Shown piece after piece: positions 55,251-64,000 of a stretch of 64,000 bases of DNA. The stretch's first letter is position 1, and the number at the start of each line of letters is the position of its first letter. Origin of the DNA: Spirodela intermedia (taxonomy: Eukaryota; Streptophyta; Magnoliopsida; Alismatales; Araceae). Location: the NCBI GenBank assembly GCA_902729315.2, contig LR746264.1:4303878-4367877 (forward strand). Direction: 5' to 3'. Both the position numbers and the translations under genes were made by a program. Under the pieces are notes generated by a model, which worked only from the letters and a program-made list of their open reading frames with translations, did not search any database and was not told where the DNA came from.

Positions 55251-56129
55251 TCTCTCACACACAAGCACACTCATATCAATCTTCTTCTCTGCTACATGGA
55301 AGAGACGGGAGCTCAGGGCCTGTTCGGCCGGAAAAGGAACTCCTGCCTGCGGTCGACTTGCATTTGGTGCACGTCGCTACTTCCTCCGACTCTTCCCCGG
55401 CCACCTCCCTGGAGACGGCCCTCCCTCCTCTTGCCCGCCCACTAGCCACCGATAATCAAGAAACCCACAAGGCGCAGAAGAGAGGGAGAGAGAAAGAGAT
55501 GGCAGCACTCTTTCGCATTTAAGAACCTGTCGGAGTAGGTGGCGAAGATGTGCGCCAAGTGCAACTACGCCCGTAGGCAGGATGTCCTTTACCACCCGGA
55601 CAGGGACTACACCAAAGGAGGGGCTAAACCGAGGTTTTTATCCTGAGGTGGGTCCGATCGGCGCCGATGAGAGGAAGGTATACTGCTCATCCCACATGTA
55701 ATTCTCTGCTTCCCAAAACTATGGGTCCAGGAAAAATGATTGAATGAAAAGTGGAGGCCTTTGTCTTAGAAAAAGATCACGAGAGATAAATAGCGAGAGA
55801 GATAGAGAGAGAGAGAGATACCTGTGTCTTTGTGGGACTTTCAGTGATGAGCTTCTTTCCTATCACTTGCGCTGTCGTCTTGCTTGATGTAGCTAAAAAA
55901 GGGGAATAAGCCGTCAGGAGAACTAAACCCACTTATGGCGGTACCCTCTTCTCTCTCTCTCTCTCTCTTGCTCTCTCTCTCACTCACTCACACACACACA
56001 CACAAAGTCAGGGATCTCGATTTGGACTCTGATTTCTTCTTTCATTTATATCTAACTGATAGACAACAAAAAATTGGCAAGCAAGCATGTGGGCACTATG
56101 GTCTCCATTACACGAAACAAAAGGTAAAT
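55251..56129. other. Unidentified segment shared by two RING-locus copies
   Basis: Also present at 38690-39270 in shortened form. Contains a plus-strand reading MCAKCNYARRQDVLYHP near 55550 and a 72-codon minus-strand ORF (55377-55595); neither resembles a family I know. A CT/CA microsatellite lies at about 55946-56005. It could be a fragment of another gene caught in the duplicated unit. Confidence 0.4.
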
Positions 56130-56690
56130 AATGCCGCCTTGTCCACCACTTCCCTCTTCATGGCCTTCTTTGCTGGCCTCCCCAACACCACCTACACCAC
56201 CCCCTTTCCCACCTTCTTGTCCATATGGGTCGAGGACGAGGACAGTGAGGAGAACAAGATGTTGTTTTTTGCTGTCGTCTGGGGATGGGCACCGCCGGAG
56301 CACTGCCAGTTCAACGGTTGGGCCTCCGTGTGGTTGGCCCTGATGTAGCCGTTGTCACTCCGCTTCCTTGTGTTTGATGAGCAGAATGGTGGTCTTGGCG
56401 TTGACATAGCTGTCGCGATCTAAATCATTCTCCTCTTCTTCATCCTCCAATCCATCGTAGTAAGAATGCTGGTGATTGTTGATGTCCTCCTCCAACGCCT
56501 TCTGGCCATCAATCGGCACCGAGTGGGGCACGAACCATTCGGCCCTCAAGAGCAGGTGTCCAAGGTTGGGTGGATGATGAGGGCCTCGAAGGGCAGCTTG
56601 CACTGTGGATAGGTTAGGTTCTTGTCCCTGTACGATGCCCATCTCAGGGTGCTGGTGGCCCCGAAGGAGAAAGAAAGTGTGGAAAAATAA
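56130..56690 (-). pseudogene. RING copy d, left arm: exons 3 and 4 on the minus strand
   Basis: Reading on the minus strand: STLRWASYRDKN and CKLPFEALIIHPTLD (exon 3), then the exon 4 series EWFVPHSVPIDGQKALEED, YYDGLEDEEEENDLD and a Lys/Ala-rich end near 56150. Intron 3 is missing together with the start of exon 4. The 95-codon ORF 56355-56642 covers the middle in a frame displaced at its start. Forms an inverted repeat with 56735-57310. Confidence 0.78.
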
Positions 56691-56724
56691 ACGGCTTTGT
56701 TCTATTCATTTTCCAGTCTTTCTC

Positions 56725-57720
56725 TCCCAGTCTGCGTCACCTGCATCATGAGCTGGGCTTCCTACAAGGACAGGAACCCAACCTTCCCGCATTGCAAGCT
56801 ACCCTTCGGATTCCTCATTATCCACCGAATCCTGGACGCCTACTCCTAAGGGCCTAGTGGTTTATGCCATTGTCGGTGCCGGTGGATGACCAAGAAGCAA
56901 CTGAGGAGGACCTCAGTCAGTGTTAGTATGCTTACTGAGATGGATTGGAGGAGGAAGAAGAGGACGAGCTCGAGGAGCACTAATACGTCGCCCCCAGGTC
57001 GTCCACTCTGATCCTCAGCAGCAGGCAATGGGGTGACCATGGCCATATCAGGGCCGGCCACAAAGAGGTGGTTCGGCCGGTGAACTAGTGAGGCCTCTGA
57101 CAACGCCGATTCACCGTTGGTGGCGGCAACCCGTGGCGCTTTCTCATCCTGGTTCTTATTCTTGTCCCATAAGACTAAGGATGTAGCAAAGAGGACGAGG
57201 TGCGACGGCAGTGGAGAGGCAGGCAAAGAGGGCCATGAAGCGAAAAGCGGGAGGCAAGGCTGCGGCCACAAAGCACTAGCAGTGCTTGGAGAAGCTGGGG
57301 TGAGGATAGAGGATGGATCGATTAATAATCCCTGAGTGAGGGATGATGATGGCTCACTATTTGCCTCCTCCCTCCGCTCCCTTTCCTCCTCTTTAGTGGT
57401 GGTAATGAGGCTTGTAGGTACTGTTTGGCTGAGGGAGTAGCAAAAGGGAAAGCAGCCGCTATAGTCATCGTTCTTCTGTGTTATGTTGCTCTCTGCTTTT
57501 GTCGTTGTTGTTGTTCTTCTCTGCCACATTTACCTATTGGCTCTGGTTTCGTATGTGGGTGGGCTGTTATCTTTTTTGATGCTGTTCTTCTTATTTGTTG
57601 TCTTCCATTTACTAGACATCAGCATATTTTCTTGCGTGCTTGGTCATGTTGTGATCTGTGGTTTTTCAACCACTAGAAGCTGTTTAAAAGTCAACAGAGA
57701 GAGAAACGGAGAGTGAGATT
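56725..57720 (+). pseudogene. RING copy d, right arm: exons 3 and 4 and 3' flank, plus strand
   Basis: After a CTCTCCCAG acceptor-like site: CVTCIMSWASYKDRNPTFPHC, so the seventh zinc ligand is Phe instead of Cys. It then shows the same exon 3/exon 4 junction as the left arm, with stops at once. The acidic and Lys/Ala-rich parts of exon 4 follow to about 57305, then the 3' flank with GGTGGTAATGAGGCTTGTAG and GA-rich DNA to 57720. Confidence 0.78.
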
Positions 57721-58384
57721 CGTAGTAAAAGGTAGAGAAGGTCATGAGACATTGATTATAAACAAAGATATCAATGAGCATAATAGTTTTAAAATTTTCT
57801 ATGCACCCATTTTCTATGAATTTTTGTGCTTTCTCATTATCACTTGATTTAAAAACTTTATTCGTGAATTTAGGCAAATATCAATGTACTCTTACTTGAC
57901 AGTGGAACATTTTGTCTGCTTGGTAATGGCATGCTTCCTTATTCTTCACACAATCTACAAAAATTATTGGCAAAGGCATAGCAGATCAGTACGTAATACA
58001 GCATTTCAAAAAGTTAAGAACACAATTTTATATCTGGCTTTTTCCCCTAAGGATGCATCTTTCCTCTATTTATACCATGTGTGAAATCTTCAGTCATTTA
58101 CCGTCAGAATGATTGATATCACCTCAATATACTGGAAAAATAATAAAATATAATCGGCATAAGGTAACTGCTCTAATATAGGTTGGAGTCCCATTGGGTG
58201 CAATTGATACTGGGTGTCCAGTTTCGTCCTTGTTTTTTATTTTTTTAATTTTCTCATTTTACATAGTCTGCTGTCTTTTTAAGATTTATGTCCTACAGAG
58301 TAGACCAGCATAGAAAGTTATTCTACGGACGAGAAGGGCTTATTAAAAATGCATGCAATTGCGTAGTACACAATCGTCCGTGGC
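57721..58384. other. Gene-free AT-rich spacer
   Basis: Matches the spacer after RING copy 1 at its start. Contains a TTGGAGTCCCATTGGGTGC stretch also seen near 53236. No gene seen. Confidence 0.5.
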
Positions 58385-58745
58385 AGGCGAACGCGGTGCG
58401 GGCCCCATCTTTCCTCCTCCCTCCTCCTTCCCCTCCACCTTCCCCCAGCCCATCGCACTTTCGGGATAGCAGGGCGCGACTGGCTCTACGTCGACGGTCG
58501 CCCCTGTGGAGAAGGTAATGTGCTTTGAGTCTGCAAATCTTGTGATTTACTCTGTTGAAGAGCTGAGTCGCCGGGGATGGTGTTGGCGATGGGGTGAGAG
58601 CCAGGGGTCTTTCCGTTTCTTGTTTTCTTTTTTTCCGAGATCTGTTGGAGGTATCATGATTTGACAGATTCTGTATCGCTTTGTAATCCCACGGGCATGG
58701 AATGGATCTCTATTGTCAGGCCGTCCGCGTGATTGGCTATTATGT
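58385..58745 (+). pseudogene. RING copy e: exon 1, intron 1 and first bases of exon 2
   Basis: CT-rich 5' leader, then exon 1 without its ATG (ATAGCAGGGCGC where the gene has AATGGAGGGCGC) up to the GT donor near 58517. Intron 1 follows and about 10 bases of exon 2 after TTGTCAG, then the match ends. It shares start-codon loss with copy c, so both derive from one defective parent. Confidence 0.75.
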
Positions 58746-59819
58746 AAAATTCACAGGGTTGATGCTATTTGAGAGCTAGTCCATTACACAAGCATGATTG
58801 AGATATTAAACTCACAATTTTTAATCAATTAGAAAATAGTTTCCTTTTATTATTAGGAGTCTATTTGGGTCTCATCTATTGCTTTAACCTTTGTATCTCT
58901 CATTATAGTCTACAATTTGAATGTTGATATCAAACATTATTTTTGTAGTACCAAGACACTAAGACTTCTATTTGTCTCATTTGACTTCATTTGTAGGCAA
59001 AAAATAATAATCACTTGACATTTTCAAAAATAATAATTTTTGAACCCATGATTTGTAATTTTTTTATGACATTTTCTCATTATCACTTGAGTTTTAAGCA
59101 ATAATCATTAGTCTTACATGACATTGAAACCTTTGGTTTGTTTTGTTATTTGTCATCTTAGGCATGCTTCCTTGTTCTTCAAAAAAGCTTTGGAAAATAT
59201 TATCATTTTGAAATATATCATTTTGAAAAGTTAAGAAATAATAAACTTTGTTGTCCCTTATTTCCTAGTGAGCATAATTTCAACACATTTATGATCAACA
59301 TGACTATTATTGACCCAAAAACACTTGAAAAATAAGAAAAAATAATCGGCATTAGATAATTACTCTAACATAGGTTTGAGTACCACACGTAGCCTATAAG
59401 AAGTAATTTGTTATGTATTCATAGCAAATAACTAATCAATATGTGAAAAATGTTTATTCCATACACTGAATATGATGACCACAAACCATGATCATTCTTG
59501 TCTCATACCAATATCATGATCAATAAAATCTTTAATATATACTTTTTCCTTTAATATAATTCAAAATGTTTCCAACATATTAGCATAAATTATTGATAAT
59601 CCTAAATGTTTATTCATAACTTTCCAAACGGAGGTATTGGTGCTAGTTGATAATACACATAATCATTGAGAACCTCTATTGACAGTGCTCTTAATGTGGG
59701 GGTTTTACTTCAATATTCTAGATTTAAATTAATCTTATATTCATCATAGACATATTTTTCATGTTTTATACCATATTCTGATGTGGATGGGTGATAGCGG
59801 GGGACTTATCGTTAGTATG
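58746..59819. other. Gene-free AT-rich spacer upstream of the intact RING gene
   Basis: Parts match 53171-53899. No ORF or RNA gene recognised. Confidence 0.5.
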
Positions 59820-60167
59820 GTGAGTCAACCGGTCTGATTTCTTTGAGGGTATACGATTCCAATCTGGACCGCAGAGTCGTGAAGACTGATCAGAAAATGG
59901 GCGGCTGAGATTATTCAAAACCTTTAAGAGCAGATAAAATTCCTAAAGCCACAGGAATTTTTCCCGCACATTCGGGGATCTACCTTCCGCCCGCAGCGCC
60001 TATAAAACCTTCTGCTGCGTCTGATCTGCCCTCTGGTGATCATACCCATCTTGAAGCTGTTCTTGGAAGTCGTCGGTAGCGGGTGAACGCGCTGCGGGCC
60101 CCTTCTTCCCTTCTCCTCCCTCCTCCTCCCTCCTCCTCCTTCCCCCAACGCATCACGCTTTCGGCCA
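59820..60167 (+). promoter_or_regulatory. Promoter and 5' leader of the RING gene
   Basis: TATAAAA at 60001-60007, followed by a CT-rich leader (60095-60145) typical of plant 5' UTRs. The region from GGTCTGATTTC (59831) to the TATA box is conserved in copy c (53930-54085). The transcript start is expected near 60035. Confidence 0.65.
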
Positions 60168-63100
60168 ATGGAGGGCGCATCCAGTAGCGCTGGCGGCTCT
60201 GCGTCGGCGATCGCCCCTGTGAAGAAGGTAATGTGCTCTGACTCTACGAATCTTGTAGTTTACTCCGTTGAAGAGCTGAATCGCCGGTGATGATGTTGGC
60301 GACGGGTGAGAGCCAGGAGTCTTTCTGTTGTTTTTCTTTCTTTCCAGAGATCTGTTGGAGGTATCTTGATTTGAAAGATTTTCTAGGGTTTTCATAATTC
60401 CACGGGTATGAATTGGATCTCTGTTGTCAGGCCGTCAGCGCGATCGGGAAGGAGGAGGAGATTCATCAGTCGCCTTATCTAGAAGAGTCGGTTGGGGGTG
60501 GGATTTGCGCGATTTGCTTGGAGAAGATCGTCCTTCAGGAGACGGCTCTGGTCAAAGGTTGCGAGCACGCCTACTGGTTTGTCTTGGACATCTCTCCATT
60601 TCTCTTGTTGGTATTTAATTCCGAAACGTCCTTCAAGTGGCCTACTACTGTATCGAGATATGTTTCCTTGCGATCTCTTGTTCTTTGGATGTGACCTTTG
60701 CATACTCTTAAGATTTCGTAAGACAAGCCTATTTTTGCCCGAAGACCGACAGGATGCAGCACTCGTGGTTTTTCTCGTACGTTCACCTCCTGCGGATTCT
60801 AGTGTCCATGTGTTTTGAACTCATGGTCTAGTTTATGAGGTGGACTCTCCTGACTACCCGTCAAATGGATAATGGCATATTCTTGAACTATTTTGAATCC
60901 TTCTTGAAAGATTCTTTTGATAAATTTTACTTGAGAATAACATGAAACTTTGTGTCATGAACTGGATGAAGCTTTTTGGACTCGGATACTTTACATGCAT
61001 CATCAGCGCTGCATTTGATCCCCTATTACGGATTTTTAATATGGTCCCTAATACTTAGATACATCCACAACAAGATAAATCTTGCAGAAGCACATAGAAG
61101 TTGACTAATACTTATACTTGCCTCAGTTTTTGAGTTGTTTCTTGACGTTCACTTTTTCCAGTCATTTGGAGTTCTGATGCTTATTTCAACAATCCAGTTT
61201 GGTCACGACATTTACATGTTTCGTCATCTTTTACGACGTGCCTCAGCTTGCGGTGATGTTTGGTCTGAGAATTGTGAAACTGGATTTTCTCTCTGTATAT
61301 GGGGAGATACTTCTGGAATTGTTGTGAAAGTGTACCTGAATATGGATGACAAATGCCTAAGCTTGAAGAGCATCTGTCTTTATTTCTCAGCTTGAATAGG
61401 AGCTGTTAATGTTGCATAATGACTTAGTGAATGTAATGTCAATGAATTGTTACAATAGACAGATGAGGTTATGGCTGTGGTTCGTAGTCTTGTGACAATG
61501 GACATGGATCATTGATAGTATTTATTTTCCTGATTAGCAGGATGGATTTGTATTGTTGCATATTTTCAGATGCTATAGTAAAGCATCTGATGTTTGCACG
61601 ACGTTGATACAAGTAATCAAATTTCTGTTGTCCTACAGTTTGGAAACATGTAGTGTATTCCATGTTTTCATAGTTTCATTGACAAAACTATTTTTTTGCC
61701 CACAGTTTGGAAGGCAAAACTATTTTTTTGGCCTGTGATGAATATCTTATTTGCTACTTGTGTTTGATTTGATACAGTACAGAAGCGATTAGAAAGTAGT
61801 TCCTATCATGAAAGATCCGTCTTGTATTTCTTTGGGCACTTAACTGGCATCTAGGACCCACTAAGCTGCAATCTAGTGCTTTAAAAGTTTATATTATTCC
61901 ACTCAGTTACCACCCTTTCCGGTATTATATTGCAGATTACGGTATTTGCTACCCTTTCCATGCCCTTAATGACCTCATGGTTTCTGGTAAGGAGCTTCCA
62001 CTCCCAATTTTTGGTGCTCTCGTGGGGATGTGATTGTATAACCTCAATTGTGTATATTTCGGATCCATGTCTATCATATCCTCGATGTATCAGCTTTAAG
62101 ACAGAGATAGAATGGCGGGGGGTGAGAGAGATCTGTGAGCAAATGAAAAGTAGTGCATATAATGGGAGGTAAGTTTAATTGGCTTCTAACCATAAATGTT
62201 GTGGGAACAAGAGGTGATAAGTGGAAAGTGAAGTCATTATGATCTAGTGGACCTAACGCAAAGATACTTTACCGTCCTGACGCAGCCATTGTCACCACAC
62301 CACCTGTTACCGTCCTGACACTTCATTTACTCGAAGTATCATTTACTCTAGGGCACTGGTACTGGTAGTAGCTTAGGTCTTCCTTCGGCACCTCGCAATT
62401 TACTTAAATAAATTTTATAAGTTAAATACTCTGTTTCAGTGACCAGTCATGGCTGTCGCCAATAAGGTAAATAGATTAGTCTTTTTTACCCTATGAACTC
62501 TCATGCTTTATTTACTCTCAAAATATCCACTTTGTTTTTTTGCATGCTGTTTTACAGCCCCATTTGCTATCCCCCCATTGCATTCATAAATTGCGTTTCT
62601 TCACAGAAGTCCTACACACAAATAATCAACTGACTCCTGCTCTTTATTTGATATTTTTAAAACTATCCATTACATTATCCAAGATGCCCGAGCATCTACA
62701 GTGCGACGAAACCGGAAGTATAGAAACCAATCTCTTTCTTCCCCTTTCAGCGTCACCTGCATCCTGAGGTGGGCGTCATACAGGGACAGGAACCCGACCT
62801 GTCCACAATGCAAGCTGCCCTTCGCATTCCTTATCATCCACCGAACTCTGGACGGCTGGTATTCATCCCCTCCCCACAACTCTCCAAATCCGACGGTGGG
62901 TTGCAGAAAGTGGCCAAAACCTAAACCCAAACCCAACTACTTCTTTTCCTTGTATGGTCCTGCAGCATTCGAGACTTCATGTTCGAAGAGAGCATCTGCC
63001 TGCTCCTGAGGGCTCAGTGGTTCGTTCCCCTGCCGGTGCCAGCGGAGGGCCAGGAGGTATCAGAGGAAGAGCTCAGCCTCTACCAGTCCGATTACTATGA

Positions 63101-63446
63101 CGGATTGGAGGAAGAAGAGGAGGATCTCGAGGAGGATTACTACGTCGCTGCCAGGTCCTCCACTCTGCTCATCGGCAACAGGCGCTGGGGCGACAATGGC
63201 TATGTCAGGGCCGGTCGCAAGGAGGCCCGGCCGGTGAATTGGCGGTGCTCTGGCAGTGCCGATACCCCGCCTGCGGCAGCAAGCAGCGGCTCCTCATCCT
63301 CATCGTCGTCCCATAAGGGCAAGGAGGTGGTAAAGGGGGCAGCGGCGGCAGGGAGGAGAGCAAAAAGGGCCTTGAAGAGGGAAGCGGCTGACAAGGCAGC
63401 TGCCGCCAAGCACCAGCAGCGCTTGGAGAAGCTGGGGCGAGCGTAG
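60168..63446 (+). CDS. RING-HC zinc finger protein, probable E3 ubiquitin ligase
   Basis: Predicted exons 60168-60227, 60431-60576, 62751-62858 and 62966-63446 with GT-AG introns of 203, 2174 and 107 bp. They join to 264 codons with no internal stop. The RING domain (C3HC4) uses Cys46, Cys49, Cys64, His66, Cys69, Cys72, Cys86 and Cys89; Cys69 is split by intron 2, supporting the junction. A plant-conserved region follows (CKLPFAFLIIHRTLDG, FMFEES, LLLRAQWFVP), then an acidic stretch (DGLEEEEEDLEED), IGNRRWGDNGYVRAGRKEAR, a Ser run and an Ala/Lys-rich helix (AADKAAAAKHQQRLEKLGRA). RING proteins usually pass ubiquitin from an E2 to a target; substrate and location are unknown. It is related to an uncharacterised plant RING family. 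It is the only intact copy among several broken ones. Confidence 0.85.
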
Positions 63447-63600
63447 AGGGGGGGGGGGGATGGATGGATGGATTTATGTACAGAAGTGTGTCAGGGTGAA
63501 TGATGACGACGGCTCACCATTCTCTTCCTCCCTGGCTCCCCCTCCCTCTTCCTTGGTGGTAATAAGGTTTGTAAATACTGACTAACTGATTGACTGACTG
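63447..63600 (+). other. 3' UTR and likely polyadenylation region of the RING gene
   Basis: Starts with a G-run and GGATGGATGGAT repeat. GGTAATAAGGTTTGTAAATACTG (63557 onward) is conserved in all 3' copies and contains an AATAAG that could act as a poly(A) signal. 63601-63840 is flanking DNA, also conserved in the copies (for example GGCTGTTATCTC), with no ORF. Confidence 0.5.
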
Positions 63601-63839
63601 ACCGGGAGAAGAGGGAAGCAGCAGGCATAGTCTTCGTTACCCTGCTGCGTTACGATTCTCTTTCTTCATGTTCTTCTTTGCTATCTTGCCATGCGGACTC
63701 TGGTTTGCTATGTTGGTAGGCTGTTATCTCTGTGAATATATTCATGGGCCAGGCGTCAGCTTATTTCCTCGGGCGCCTGACGTTGCTATGTTTGTGCTCT
63801 TTGATTTTGCAGCCATCGGAAGCTATGTTAAAACTCTCT

Positions 63840-63841
<2 letters not shown>

Positions 63842-63890
<49 letters not shown>
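63842..63890. repeat. GA microsatellite
   Basis: About 24 GA dinucleotides with one C interruption. Shorter GA runs occupy the same place after the RING copies at 50660 and 57690. Confidence 0.95.
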
Positions 63891-63891
<1 letters not shown>

Positions 63892-64000
63892 TCTTCAGGG
63901 CATTGAAGGTTGGAAGCTCGTATGACCATCCATCGTTGGAAAATTATGCCGTTCATTTAAATATTTTTACCAAGTTATTTCCTTTTACTTCGTTTCCAAA

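Noticed and set aside
56846-57529. 227-codon minus-strand ORF
   Set aside because: Antisense to RING exon 4 and its 3' flank, in a GC-rich coding-derived region; no domain.
61135-61395. Extra exon inside intron 2 of the RING gene (86-codon ORF)
   Set aside because: Exons 2 and 3 join cleanly to complete the RING Cys; including this ORF would split the domain and it lacks good splice context.
1-64000. CRISPR arrays, bacterial operons, organellar genes, rRNA or complete tRNA genes
   Set aside because: None seen; direct repeats here are LTRs, minisatellites or gene duplications.

Overview
This 64 kb window is nuclear DNA of a flowering plant. Genes with spliceable introns are sparse, and most of the window is nested LTR retrotransposons. 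The species cannot be named from sequence alone. Nothing looks bacterial, viral or organellar. Boundaries below were read by eye from TG...CA ends, target-site duplications (TSDs), tRNA primer-binding sites (PBS) and polypurine tracts (PPT).

Region 1 (1 to about 37 kb) is a nest of elements. The oldest layer is a decayed Ty1/copia element, starting at a Met-initiator PBS at 936. It is now split into four pieces (948-1905, 13946-15660, 29618-29788, 31425-32203) and has lost its 3' part. Into it went: (i) a solo LTR of an Athila-clade Ty3 family (1906-13945, TSD TTAAT), itself split by a full-length element of the same family on the minus strand (2726-13122, TSD AGGAG); (ii) a second Athila-type element, B (15661-29617), whose 5' LTR was hit 7 bp from its start by a non-autonomous element (15668-23167, TSD ATAAC) and whose internal part holds another solo LTR (25961-28233); (iii) a solo LTR (29789-31424, TSD GTACC); (iv) an old rearranged LTR (32204-34118) abutting an unrelated gag fragment.

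Region 2 (about 37-64 kb) is a repeated locus derived from a small RING-finger gene. One copy looks intact (four exons, 60168-63446, plus strand). Upstream lie at least five partial copies: two lost the start codon, others lost zinc ligands, and two sets are arranged as inverted repeats of the 3' coding exons. The copy nearest region 1 is split by an inverted solo-LTR-like insertion (39278-40521) and by a full-length but inactive Athila-type element D (40580-49884).

Three features deserve attention. First, every well-preserved LTR of the main family carries, antisense to the element, a plant snRNA-type promoter (USE plus TATA at a constant 25-nt gap, the spacing reported for Pol III) ahead of about 190 nt of GC-rich predicted stem-loops and a T-run. 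Second, the non-autonomous element has replaced pol with an unrelated acidic domain fused in frame to gag. Third, inverted copies of the RING gene could yield a hairpin transcript matching the intact gene. All three are sequence-based hypotheses.
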